Part shown: one piece after another, positions 43,339 through 51,524 of the stretch
How the letters are laid out: every line of letters starts with the position of its first letter
Position numbering within the stretch: the stretch's first letter is position 1
DNA from: Microbacterium esteraromaticum
GTDB taxonomy: Bacteria; Actinomycetota; Actinomycetes; Actinomycetales; Microbacteriaceae
Length of the DNA stretch: 64,000 bases
NCBI RefSeq assembly: GCF_900163815.1
Contig: NZ_FUKO01000049.1
Coordinates: 1 to 64,000, forward strand
Direction: 5' to 3'
The notes under the pieces: model-generated
What the model was told of the DNA's origin: nothing
The model's input: only the letters and a program-made list of their open reading frames with translations
The model's database searches: none
Program-made: the position numbers and the translations under genes

Positions 43339-43347
43339 CGGATCATC

Positions 43348-44202
43348 GTGCATGGGATCACACGGATATCACGTGAGGAGAGCTTGCAGGCTGCCCGTTT
43401 CCCGCTGTTGGTGCGGCATGCAGTCCATTCCACTGCGACCGGTCGCATCGCGCATGATGTGACGAAGGTGATGCTGGTCAACTCCGGCTCCACGACGCTC
43501 AGACATGAGACCGGAGAGCTCGTGCTGCATCAAGGCGATGTTGTCCTCTTGCCTTCTGGACAGTGGTACGCGGGCGAACCCGCTGGTCTGGTCGTCACCA
43601 CAACTGCGTATATCGACACCGAGTACCTTCAGCAGCAGATGCGCTGGATCCCAGATCTCGGTGGGACTGCTCTATGGACGCCCGCGGATAATTGCTCATT
43701 CCCGCCCCTGGTGATCGAGCTACCCGCAGCGACCCTGCCCCATCTGGACGCTACGTTTCGGACGCTGCTTGATGGGCAGATGCGTGTTGAGCCGTCGTTC
43801 CACAGACTCGCCCATGTCGCGGAATTCCTGGACGTTCTGGCCCGGCACAACGGCTCCCGTACCCCTGAACACGCGGTGCTGCGCCGGGCTATAACACTGC
43901 TGCTGGAACGGCTCGAAGAGCCGTGGAGCATCTCAACTCTCGCAGAAGCGGTGTCCATGTCCACCTCACAGATTTCCCGGCTGTTCCGGGAACATCTGGG
44001 CATGGGCCCGGCTGAGTTCCTTCGCAAGGAACGGGCGAGACGGATGGCCGGACTTCTCCTAACCAGCAGCGATCCGGTAGAGGCGGTCGCGCAGCGCGTG
44101 GGATGGGCGCAGGCGAGCCACGCGTCACGCGCTTTCCGCCACACCCACGGCGTATCCCCACTGCAGTACCGGCGGACTCACCGCCCCCAGACACATCCAT
44201 GA
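43348..44202 (+). CDS. AraC-family transcriptional regulator
   Basis: 284 residues: N-terminal cupin sensor (VMLVNSGSTTLRHETGELVL; GDVVLLPSGQWYAGEP) and C-terminal AraC domain with two helix-turn-helices (ISTLAEAVSMSTSQISRLFR; VAQRVGWAQASHASRAFRHT). The sensor half is paralogous to the fragment at 19748. GTG 43348 follows AGGTGA. It lies just after the truncated MFS gene and just before the conjugation block; which side it regulates is not clear. Confidence 0.82.
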   Translation: MHGITRISREESLQAARFPLLVRHAVHSTATGRIAHDVTKVMLVNSGSTTLRHETGELVLHQGDVVLLPSGQWYAGEPAGLVVTTTAYIDTEYLQQQMRWIPDLGGTALWTPADNCSFPPLVIELPAATLPHLDATFRTLLDGQMRVEPSFHRLAHVAEFLDVLARHNGSRTPEHAVLRRAITLLLERLEEPWSISTLAEAVSMSTSQISRLFREHLGMGPAEFLRKERARRMAGLLLTSSDPVEAVAQRVGWAQASHASRAFRHTHGVSPLQYRRTHRPQTHP

Positions 44203-44253
44203 CGTCGCCGCTTCGCACATTGTTCCTCCAAGCCGTGGATTCACTCGTCGGTG

Positions 44254-44284
44254 GCGGTTCCTACCTGACAAGTGCGCAAACCGC
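44254..44284 (+). promoter_or_regulatory. Conjugation-leader hairpin, first gene of the block
   Basis: Perfect stem GCGGTT (44254-44259) / AACCGC (44279-44284) around the core CCTACCTGACAAGTGCGC. The core begins 53 nt before the ATG at 44313. Confidence 0.6.
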
Positions 44285-44312
44285 GCGGAGCTCCTGTCAC
44301 GGAAGGAACCTG

Positions 44313-44801
44313 ATGGATGCCGAACCAACCCCACGAAGCATCGATGCGCTCAATCACCGATGCGAGTTCGAGCCCACGGGCGCCTCTCAGTTTCTCGGGG
44401 TGATCGTCTGGACCGATGACCCGGAGGTGGAGCCGACGGTGATCGTGGACCGGAGCCCAGTCGCGTTGGCGCGGACGGTCGCGGTCACGATCCACGAGAT
44501 GCTCGAAGACTCCGAAGCGTATACCGGGGCGACGGAGTTCCTTCAGTCGAATCCACCACCGCAGGACTGGGTACTGCCCGAGGAGGTGGATGCCTGGATG
44601 GAAGTGTTGCGGGAGGCTACGCCGTACCCGGCGTACTCGTTCCACCGGGTACCTACGACTGGTGGTGCGGACGGAACGAACCACACGGTCGTGAACCGGT
44701 ACCTGCAGCACGCTCGGCAGGAACGCGAAGAGGCCCTCGCCCCGGACCCGTCACCGAGTACCGTCGCTGGCCGGTCGGCTGGACGTCACCTCGGACGCTG
44801 A
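44313..44801 (+). CDS. Hypothetical protein of the conjugation block, with shared C-terminal tail
   Basis: 162 residues, acidic, no membrane helix, no family I recognise. It starts MDAEPTPRSIDALNHRCEF with GGAAGGA 5 nt upstream; earlier in-frame starts fall in the AraC gene. Two mixed segments (FLGVIVWTDDPEVEPTVIVD; EEVDAWMEVLREATPYPAYS) look globular. The end ARQEREEALAPDPSPSTVAG is one of six versions of the tail motif found in this block. The leader hairpin precedes it. Confidence 0.7.
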   Translation: MDAEPTPRSIDALNHRCEFEPTGASQFLGVIVWTDDPEVEPTVIVDRSPVALARTVAVTIHEMLEDSEAYTGATEFLQSNPPPQDWVLPEEVDAWMEVLREATPYPAYSFHRVPTTGGADGTNHTVVNRYLQHARQEREEALAPDPSPSTVAGRSAGRHLGR

Positions 44802-44880
44802 ACCGGATCCGTGGTTGACGTATCGCCGCATCTTCTTGACGGATCGACGCGACATCACCAGCACGCCTCGATCTCGACGA

Positions 44881-44911
44881 GTTCCTGTGCGTACCTCTGG
44901 AACAGCACCGC
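44881..44911 (+). promoter_or_regulatory. Conjugation-leader hairpin
   Basis: Core CGTACCT (44890-44896) lies in the loop of a perfect GTTCC (44881-44885) / GGAAC (44899-44903) stem, 88 nt before the ATG at 44978. The GGTG half of the core is replaced here, so this is a weaker copy. Confidence 0.45.
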
Positions 44912-44977
44912 CTGCGACACCTGAGCGTTTGTGCTGTGCGTCTTCCGCCTATCCGACTGTGAATGGAGTTTTTGATC

Positions 44978-46339
44978 ATGTCCGACATCACGATCCCGCC
45001 GTTGGGGTATTCGCCTGAGCCGCCCCGCCCACATCGGGTGGTGGTTGAGTTCGATGTCCTCGCCCGCTCCCAGGCTGAGGCCGACCACATGGTTGGCGAG
45101 GTGCTGATCGAGGATCTCGCTGGTCCTCCAGGCCAGCTCCGCCCTGACGGCGACCGGGTGTTCGGGGAGGACTTCGGCGATGACGTCCCGCACATCCGCT
45201 CCTGGGCTCCCGCACCCGCTCCCAGCCGTTCAGCGTCTGCATCGGTGGCGCCGTCGCTGGGGTGGGAGCCGTTCGAGGGGACGGGGATCCCGGAGATCGT
45301 GGCGGAGATGTTCCCACCTGAACCGGTCGCCAGCGACTTCCGATTCCCAGACGGCACGTCTGACTTCGATGGGTTTGAGGGAGCGCATGAGCAATGGCGT
45401 GACGAGTGTTTGTCGCTTGCGGTGCAGGCCTCCCGTCTCCCGGACACGTTGGAAAGGTTGGAGCGGACCGAACAGGTCCGCGACGGCCTTGTGGATCTGC
45501 TGGAGCGGGAGCAGCTTCCCGTGGAGCCGGTGAAGGATGACTATCTCGTCACGGTCGCTCCGTCGTTCGAGGGCGAGTATGAGGATCTGCGGTTCCGGTC
45601 CGACCACGGCCAGTGGCGGTCCGAGTTCACCGCGACCGCGCTGCGCCGCGAACACGCCCTGCAGGCACTGGTGGCGGAGGGTGGTCCGCGGACGGGGTTT
45701 CTTCCGGAGCGGTTTCATCGTGAGTGGGTGCCTTCGGATCTGATCGCCCTGCAGACCCTGCGGGTGCTCGTGGAGCGGGAGAAGGCCGGGGATGGCAAGG
45801 CGTTGCTGGACCGGGCGCAGCGGGAGGAACTGTCGGCGATGTTGTTCGCCGCCGACCCCGATGTGACCGTCCCTGACCCGGATGACCCTGTCGGTATGCC
45901 GATCTATGAGGGGCCTGCCTCGGAGGCGCATTCGTGGATCATCCCTGGCGTCTACGACGCCACCGGCATCGATGGCGAGGGCCAGTTCCGTCTCGTCGTG
46001 GGCCGGGTCCCGGTCGGCGATGAGGTGACGGCCTCAGCAGCGTTCCCACCCACCGAGCATGACAGTGCCGTGGTGAACAAGATCGCCCGCATCCTGGAGC
46101 AGGACACCGAACAGCACGACCCGGCGATGGTCCTCGATCGGATCAATACCGCGGTTCTCGCCACCGGCCGCACTGGTGCCGCTCCGGGGGACATTCGCCC
46201 GCCCGCGCAGGCGCTGACGTCCCTTGAACGTGGGGCGCTGCTGAGCGAGCTGCTCGCCGAACGGGAACAGCACCTGGACACCGACCCGGACGGGCCAGAA
46301 CCACCGACGCCGGGCCGTGGTCCGGGTCGGAGCCTATAG
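44978..46339 (+). CDS. Large hypothetical protein of the conjugation block
   Basis: 453 residues, acidic, soluble, no signal peptide, no known domain that I recognise. ATG 44978 has GGAG 8 nt upstream; an ATG five codons earlier overlaps that site. The middle has helical, charged segments (LERLERTEQVRDGLVDLLER; LRVLVEREKAGDGKALLDRA). It ends LLAEREQHLDTDPDGPEPP, a version of the tail shared by six proteins of this block. Being early in the transfer region, it could be an entry or regulatory protein, but nothing in it shows this. Confidence 0.65.
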   Translation: MSDITIPPLGYSPEPPRPHRVVVEFDVLARSQAEADHMVGEVLIEDLAGPPGQLRPDGDRVFGEDFGDDVPHIRSWAPAPAPSRSASASVAPSLGWEPFEGTGIPEIVAEMFPPEPVASDFRFPDGTSDFDGFEGAHEQWRDECLSLAVQASRLPDTLERLERTEQVRDGLVDLLEREQLPVEPVKDDYLVTVAPSFEGEYEDLRFRSDHGQWRSEFTATALRREHALQALVAEGGPRTGFLPERFHREWVPSDLIALQTLRVLVEREKAGDGKALLDRAQREELSAMLFAADPDVTVPDPDDPVGMPIYEGPASEAHSWIIPGVYDATGIDGEGQFRLVVGRVPVGDEVTASAAFPPTEHDSAVVNKIARILEQDTEQHDPAMVLDRINTAVLATGRTGAAPGDIRPPAQALTSLERGALLSELLAEREQHLDTDPDGPEPPTPGRGPGRSL

Positions 46340-46381
46340 CAGAAGGGCGACGCTGAACGGCGGAGGCGGGGGTGGGTGTGT

Positions 46382-46418
46382 TTGACGATTTGGCGCAGGT
46401 TCTTGACGAAACGGCGCA
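46382..46418. repeat. Two 16-bp direct repeats spaced 21 bp (iteron-like)
   Basis: TTGACGATTTGGCGCA (46382-46397) and TTGACGAAACGGCGCA (46403-46418) differ only at three central bases and are two helical turns apart. They lie in the 250-bp gap before the prim-pol gene, a suitable place for an origin or a regulator's paired sites. Confidence 0.6.
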
Positions 46419-46506
46419 TCTTGCCCGGGAACACTCGCGGTAAGCGCTGAGGTTCGGGTAGGGGTTGAGGTTCAAAGAGGGAATGCTCATGAGCGGAGAT
46501 TCTGCA

Positions 46507-46545
46507 GGCAGCATGACTGCTGCCGCACCTTCCCGGTAACACCGC
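46507..46545 (+). promoter_or_regulatory. Conjugation-leader element with adjoining hairpin
   Basis: A perfect 7-bp hairpin GGCAGCA/TGCTGCC (46507-46513 with 46518-46524) is followed by core CGCACCTTCCCGGTAACACC (from 46524), 64 nt before the prim-pol ATG. A second hairpin GCACG…CGTGC lies between core and ribosome site. Confidence 0.5.
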
Positions 46546-46587
46546 GCACGAGCCCCCAGCCCGTGCTGTGTCCCGAAGGAGATGCAC

Positions 46588-47472
46588 ATGTCGTTCGCCG
46601 ACGCCACCACATGGTCGATGCCCGCCCGCCTTCCCGGCGCACTCGGGGCAGCGGCCGCCGTCTACGCCGCCGCGGGCATCCCGGTGTTCCCCTGTGCACC
46701 TGGTCAGAAGCATCCACTGACCGCGCATGGTTTCCAGGACGCCTCCACCGACCCTGCGCAGATCGACGCGTGGTGGCAACGGTACCCGACCGCGAATATC
46801 GGCATCCCCACCGGGACGGTGGTGGATGTTCTGGATCTGGATGTGCACGCCACCGGCACCGGCTATCCGATCCTCCGTGTCCTGCAGCGGGAGGGGCTGA
46901 TTGGCGGATGGGAGCAAGCGGTCAGGTCCCCGTCGGGTGGCCTGCATCTGTATTACCCGTCCGATCCGGATCGGCAGCCGCGGTCGTGGTCGCGGGGGCG
47001 GGCGCATGTGGACTTCCGCGGTACTGGCGGCTACATCATTGCCCCGCCCTCCACTGTTACCACCGACCACGGGGACCGCCGCTACGAGATCATTGCCCGC
47101 GGACGCGTTCCTCGGCCCGTTGATGCGGACGGGGTTCGGGACCTTCTCACTCCGACCCCAGGACCGCGCCCGGCCACAGGTCCGATAGCCCGCCGGGAGA
47201 CATCGGTGGAGCGACTCGCGGACTGGGTCGCCGGGCTTGCGGAAGGGAATCGGAACGCGGGATTGTTCTGGGCCGCGTGCCGTCTCGCTGAGGCCGGCCT
47301 GCCCGAACCCGACACCTTCGGGGTGCTCGAGCCCGCGGCGACCGCTGCCGGACTGGAGTCGCGGGAGATCGCAGCGACGATCCGCTCCGCACACCGCGCC
47401 GCCCGAATCGCTGTCGAGCCCGATGACCCCGTTTCGCAGGGTGCCCGTTCCTTGTCCGGGATCGGGAGGTAA
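46588..47472 (+). CDS. Bifunctional DNA primase/polymerase (prim-pol) N-terminal domain protein
   Basis: 294 residues. The prim-pol fold is shown by AGIPVFPCAPGQKHPLTAHG, the metal-binding VVDVLDLDVH, and FRGTGGYIIAPPS. It can synthesise primers or short DNA for replication of the element or for the complementary strand after transfer. There is no helicase part, so it is a stand-alone primase. ATG 46588 sits 6 nt after AAGGAG, better than ATG 46582. The DUF2637 gene starts 3 nt after its stop. Confidence 0.85.
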   Translation: MSFADATTWSMPARLPGALGAAAAVYAAAGIPVFPCAPGQKHPLTAHGFQDASTDPAQIDAWWQRYPTANIGIPTGTVVDVLDLDVHATGTGYPILRVLQREGLIGGWEQAVRSPSGGLHLYYPSDPDRQPRSWSRGRAHVDFRGTGGYIIAPPSTVTTDHGDRRYEIIARGRVPRPVDADGVRDLLTPTPGPRPATGPIARRETSVERLADWVAGLAEGNRNAGLFWAACRLAEAGLPEPDTFGVLEPAATAAGLESREIAATIRSAHRAARIAVEPDDPVSQGARSLSGIGR

Positions 47473-47474
47473 CT

Positions 47475-48317
47475 ATGACCCGCCCGGCGAGCACGGTCCG
47501 CGTCCCTCGCGATCCTGACCTGAGCCCGGGCGAACAAGCACCCGACGGCCTGTTGCCCAGTGGCATGCAGCGGGGTGGGGTGTCGCGCCTGGTCGTCGTG
47601 CTTGCGGTGACGGGGACGATCTTGCTCGCTCTTGGCGCGTTCTGGCTGTCGTTTACGACTCTCCGCGACCTCGCGGTCCTTTCCGGGCTCCCCGCAGCAC
47701 AGGCGTGGATATGGCCGCTGATCGTCGACGGTGTCATCTTGGAAGCCACGATCAGTGTCGTCGCCTTGCGGGATTCTGCCCGTCCTGCGCGGCGGTTCGC
47801 GTGGCTGCTGCTGGGCGCCGGCGCCGGAATGTCGGTGGCAGCGAACATCACGTACGCGGTCGTCGCGGCCGACACCCGCGTGCCCGCCCTGGTCGCGGCA
47901 CTGGTCGCCTCCGTGCCGCCGCTGGTGCTGCTGGCGATGACGCATCTCACCGTCGAACTCACCCGCAACACCGCACCCGCTCCAGCTGGTCGAGAACCGA
48001 GGGCTCGTCCGCGGGTCCCTGCGGAGATCACGACGATCGCGACCTCCGGCGACCCGGACCGTTTCGAGCAGGGCGTGAGACTCGAGCCGCCGGACACGAC
48101 AGTCGCGGCGCGACCGGAGACGAGGACCGGGGCACGGCCGGTGGCAGCTCGCGGAAGAGGCGAGCGACAGCGAGATGCCCATGCTCGGGCGCTCGCCCTC
48201 AATGCGGAGGGCGTGTCGAAGCGGCAGATCGCGGCCCAGCTCGGGGTGCATCCCACCACCGTCGGCCGGTGGCTGAACGCACCTGGCCGTCAACAGGACG
48301 GAGATCCACATGACTGA
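47475..48317 (+). CDS. DUF2637 membrane protein with C-terminal helix-turn-helix
   Basis: 280 residues. Four membrane helices (about 40-160; FWLSFTTLRDLAVLSGLPAA, WIWPLIVDGVILEATISVVA) form the DUF2637 domain known from Spd-type spread proteins of actinobacterial plasmids. After a polar linker the end reads ALALNAEGVSKRQIAAQLGV…VGRWL, a resolvase-like helix-turn-helix. It may link the transfer apparatus at the membrane to DNA. It overlaps the next gene by 8 nt. Confidence 0.8.
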   Translation: MTRPASTVRVPRDPDLSPGEQAPDGLLPSGMQRGGVSRLVVVLAVTGTILLALGAFWLSFTTLRDLAVLSGLPAAQAWIWPLIVDGVILEATISVVALRDSARPARRFAWLLLGAGAGMSVAANITYAVVAADTRVPALVAALVASVPPLVLLAMTHLTVELTRNTAPAPAGREPRARPRVPAEITTIATSGDPDRFEQGVRLEPPDTTVAARPETRTGARPVAARGRGERQRDAHARALALNAEGVSKRQIAAQLGVHPTTVGRWLNAPGRQQDGDPHD

Positions 48318-48753
48318 CCCCACCACCCCAGGCCACCAGCACCTGGACCCGCCGCGCGTCACGGATCACGATCAGCAGACGGGCACGGGCGAGCACACTG
48401 ACACGCCCTCCACACCGTCGACGCGCGGGGCGGCTGAGGAGGCGCGGGCGTCGGAGTTCGCCACCCACGGCGATCCCACCCTCACGCGAGATGGCACGGA
48501 TCCGGTCGCAAAGCGCCCGGGCGTGCAGTGGGTACGACCCACCGATCTCGCTGCCCGAGCGGGCGGTGCCGTCCTGGACCGCGGTGCAGAGCTGAATCTT
48601 CGCTTGCGTGACGCGGTCCTCGACGGGGTCCGTGAAGGCCGCGCGCAGTTGCAGGAACGCCTGGCCCGCAGGCAGGAGCAACTTGACCCAGATCTGAACG
48701 GTCCGACGAGCGCCTCGGGGCGTGTGGTCGGGAGGACGGGGGTGAGCCGGTGA
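48310..48753 (+). CDS. Hypothetical protein of the conjugation block, with shared C-terminal tail
   Basis: 147 residues, largely disordered in its first half (rich in Pro, Thr, Asp, Gly), then a helix (GAVLDRGAELNLRLRDAVLD) that is amphipathic. Ends QERLARRQEQLDPDLNGPTS, a version of the tail found in six proteins here. ATG 48310 overlaps the DUF2637 stop region, so it is translated with it. No domain recognised. Confidence 0.6.
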   Translation: MTDPTTPGHQHLDPPRVTDHDQQTGTGEHTDTPSTPSTRGAAEEARASEFATHGDPTLTRDGTDPVAKRPGVQWVRPTDLAARAGGAVLDRGAELNLRLRDAVLDGVREGRAQLQERLARRQEQLDPDLNGPTSASGRVVGRTGVSR

Positions 48754-49015
48754 CCGCTGCCTGTCCCGGCACCACCCGAGTGCCGCACGACACCCACACC
48801 CCCTAACTACTCATTCCGCCGCCCGGTTGCTCGCTGTCGCACCCGGCGGCACCGCACAGACTCGCACCCACCGGGCAGGTCTGCTGGTTCCATCACGCCT
48901 CCGCACGGCCCGTTTGCCTGCGCAGTGGGCGGTGGTCGGTGAGCCCAAGTCGGGGTTCATCCGGGTGGGGGTCGCACCTCTCTACCGACGGATCTCATCT
49001 CTTTCAGGAGTCGCT
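48754..49015 (+). promoter_or_regulatory. 262-bp leader region with a conjugation-leader core
   Basis: No gene is visible. Core CGCACCTCTCTACCGAC (48973-48989) sits in a short GTCG/CGAC stem 43 nt before the next ATG. The rest of the gap shows nothing I can name. Confidence 0.4.
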
Positions 49016-49867
49016 ATGAACCACCACACACCCACCCCCGCGCCGACCGCGTCACTACCGCCAGATTTCACCACGAGCGAGGGGCTGCGCGGGCTGCTCA
49101 TGGAGCTGAACGAGCACAACGCGTGGGCCACCAGCCCGGTCGCTGCTGAGCTCATGGTCTACGCGACGCGGAAGTATGCGCCGATCGCGAAGGCTTGGCG
49201 GCGTGATCCCGATGATGCGGCGTATGAGGCGTTCCTCGCGATGCGGCAACCCACGACGTTGCGTGCGGATGATCCGTGGGCGGTGATCACTCGTGCGGTC
49301 GCGCTCGGCATCGCGGCCGAGGTCAACGCCGACCGGAACATGACGTCGCAGGACAAGGCGCGGCGGCCGTCGAAGCGTCCGGCGGAGGAGCCGATGCGGG
49401 CTGGGCATTACGAGGAGTTCTTCTACGACGTCCACCCCCATGCCCACTCCTTCTACGCCCGAGACGACGGCGAAGGGGTGGACAGGTCGGTGGATCGGGT
49501 GATCCGCGCTACCTGTGTGTTCCTCGTCCTGACCGACTGGCCTGCACGCCCGGTCGAGCAGGCCGTGGACTACATCGCCCACCGCATCACCGGCCTGTCC
49601 TCCGGGACCTCGGCGTTGGAGATCGTCTCCCATGAGCGGCACATCGCGATCCGCCTCGGATACACCGCCACCGAATGGGCAGACCTGGTGCGCCTGGTTG
49701 TCGGGACGAAGACCAGGCGGCGTAAGAGCGGGGAGTACGGGCTGTTCGCGCGGGTCCTGCTCGGTGACGATGTCGCTGACCTTCTCCGCGACGAGACCCT
49801 CGTCGAGACCTCTCGCCGGATGGCTTCCGTACCTGACGGGCAAGAGGAGAACGGGGGCGTGTCGTGA
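49016..49867 (+). CDS. Conserved mobile-element protein, helical, possibly sigma-like
   Basis: 283 residues. After a disordered start comes a helical region (YAPIAKAWRRDPDDAAYEAF, LAMRQPTTLRADDPWAVITR, AVALGIAAEVNADRNMTSQD) whose layout recalls sigma-factor region 2, a type of protein common in actinobacterial conjugative elements. The second half has DRVIRATCVFLVLTDWPARP and RLGYTATEWADLVRLVVGTK, possibly a helix-turn-helix. It may regulate or bind DNA of the element. AGGAG precedes the ATG. Its end overlaps the ParB-like gene. Confidence 0.6.
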   Translation: MNHHTPTPAPTASLPPDFTTSEGLRGLLMELNEHNAWATSPVAAELMVYATRKYAPIAKAWRRDPDDAAYEAFLAMRQPTTLRADDPWAVITRAVALGIAAEVNADRNMTSQDKARRPSKRPAEEPMRAGHYEEFFYDVHPHAHSFYARDDGEGVDRSVDRVIRATCVFLVLTDWPARPVEQAVDYIAHRITGLSSGTSALEIVSHERHIAIRLGYTATEWADLVRLVVGTKTRRRKSGEYGLFARVLLGDDVADLLRDETLVETSRRMASVPDGQEENGGVS

Positions 49868-50994
49868 GTCGGGGGCATTTGGTGTTGGAGCATGCGACGG
49901 ATCAGATCATCGATGGTCACTCTTACCGGCGTGACCTTGGGGATCTGGAGGAGTTGACGGAGTCGATCCGTCGGTTCGGGTTGCTGTCGCCGATCGTGAT
50001 CACCACCGGCAACGTCCTCATCTCCGGTAACCGTCGCCTCGCCGTCATGCGCGTCCTCGGGCACCGCACGGTCCCGGTGTGGGTCGTGCAGGGTGTCTCC
50101 GACAAGCTGTCCACCGTCCTGGCGATCCAGGACGAGAACACCCTTCATAAGATGCTCACCCCGATCGAACAGGCGGCGCTCTATGAGGAGCTCAAGCAGC
50201 TCTACACCGAAGAGAACGCCCGCAAGCAGGAGAGCACGCAGTTCGGTTCCCTCGCCCGCACCTCCGCCGCCGAGGACGGTGAAGGCGGGGAGGAGCGGGA
50301 TGTTCGCGGGAGTGAACACGGTGGTGTTGATTCAACACCACCGCAACCGACGGGCGGCGCGGCTGGTGGGAAGACGCGTATCCAAGCCGCGAAAGCCGTG
50401 ACCGGGCGGGACTCTCACTCGATGCTCGATCAGGTCGTGGAGCTCAAGCAGATCGCCGCATCCGACGGTGAGCATCCCGAGGTGCGGCAGGCCGCTGCCG
50501 AAGCGCTGCTCGAGTTGAACACGGATGGGAAGGTCAACGGCCGCTATCTGCGAGTGAAGCTCCTCCAAGTACTCAACACCCTGGACCGGTGGGCGGTCGA
50601 CCTGGACGAGCCCGATGCGGTCCGGGAGGCGGCTGCGGCGGAGCTCGAGTTGGTGAAGGCGCAGGAGCATCCCAAGGATGCGATGAAGGAAGCAACGCGG
50701 GCGTTGGGGCGGGTGGGTCAGTTGCGGAAGGATGCCGCAGCTCTCGCGCCGCGGGAGGGGTGGACGGACGCGGACCCGTTGCTGCGGCAGAGACACGCCA
50801 TCCGCAAATTCGTCGATCTGCTGCGCCGGGAGCACGGCTGGTGGGACCGCTACGATCCCGCCGACTTCGGGCGGTATGCCGACGCCGAGCAGTGGGAGCT
50901 CGTCGACACCTACATCACCGAAGCCGCAGCATTCCTCGACCAAGCCCGCACCGCCCGAATCGCAAGCGAGGACAACGCTGAGGCCGACGTTTGA
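49864..50994 (+). CDS. ParB/Srx-fold protein
   Basis: 376 residues. N-terminal ParB-type domain: SYRRDLGDLEELTESIRRFG, LLSPIVITTGNVLISGNRRL (the GxRR nucleotide loop), VLAIQDENTLHKMLTPIEQA. The middle and C-terminal parts are helical with a long charged segment. Such proteins may bind and cleave CTP or act in partition or in protecting incoming DNA. The GTG start overlaps the preceding gene's stop. The segment after residue 130 is low-complexity. Confidence 0.8.
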   Translation: MSRGHLVLEHATDQIIDGHSYRRDLGDLEELTESIRRFGLLSPIVITTGNVLISGNRRLAVMRVLGHRTVPVWVVQGVSDKLSTVLAIQDENTLHKMLTPIEQAALYEELKQLYTEENARKQESTQFGSLARTSAAEDGEGGEERDVRGSEHGGVDSTPPQPTGGAAGGKTRIQAAKAVTGRDSHSMLDQVVELKQIAASDGEHPEVRQAAAEALLELNTDGKVNGRYLRVKLLQVLNTLDRWAVDLDEPDAVREAAAAELELVKAQEHPKDAMKEATRALGRVGQLRKDAAALAPREGWTDADPLLRQRHAIRKFVDLLRREHGWWDRYDPADFGRYADAEQWELVDTYITEAAAFLDQARTARIASEDNAEADV

Positions 50995-51448
50995 GGACTC
51001 GTCCCGGGACGCGGATGAACTGGCGGAAGCCGCACGGGGGCTGGCGTATGCGACTCGGCAGATCGAGACCCCGGAAGACACCTATGACGTACTCGGGTCA
51101 CTGCACCTGGCGCTGTCCCGGGTCCAGCAGGGGCTGCAGCAGTTCGCGGCCTGGCATCAGCGGCACGTCTCACTCGCTGCCACTGACGACGGTGACCGGG
51201 CTGCGGGTCGCGAGCACGCGGTCAAGGCCGGAGGCTGGTTGACGATCGCCGCAGCCTCCACAGAGCAAGTGGTCCAGCTCGTGATGAAAGCCCACAGTGA
51301 GAACGGGCGGATCGCCTGGCAGCCTGAGACCGCACCGACACGATCTGAGGACCTGGCTGAAGCACTCGCGGGACGGGAAGCAGCCCTCGACCCCGAACCC
51401 CCAGCATCACGCGGACACACCAGCGACGGCAGAGGCCTCACGCGCTGA
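50978..51448 (+). CDS. Hypothetical helical protein with a probable CTG start
   Basis: 156 residues. Similar actinobacterial proteins, as I recall them, begin M-(K/R)-PTFE…, and here the same block reads RPTFEDSSRDADELAEAARG, preceded by CTG at 50978 with GAGG 6 nt upstream. There is no in-frame ATG/GTG/TTG closer than ATG 50877, which would lie deep in the ParB gene. The protein is helical (LSRVQQGLQQFAAWHQRHVS) and ends ALAGREAALDPEPPASRG, the clearest form of the shared tail. Confidence 0.6.
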   Translation: MRPTFEDSSRDADELAEAARGLAYATRQIETPEDTYDVLGSLHLALSRVQQGLQQFAAWHQRHVSLAATDDGDRAAGREHAVKAGGWLTIAAASTEQVVQLVMKAHSENGRIAWQPETAPTRSEDLAEALAGREAALDPEPPASRGHTSDGRGLTR

Positions 51449-51462
51449 GAGCGGAACGGCCA

Positions 51463-51500
51463 GCGGGCGGGAGGCGCACCTATCGGGTGACCCCGCCCGC
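51463..51500 (+). promoter_or_regulatory. Conjugation-leader hairpin, strongest stem
   Basis: Perfect 8-bp stem GCGGGCGG (51463-51470) / CCGCCCGC (51493-51500) around core CGCACCTATCGGGTGACC (from 51475), 50 nt before the ATG at 51525. Confidence 0.65.
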
Positions 51501-51524
51501 CCTCTTGTTGAAAGGCCCCGCCTC

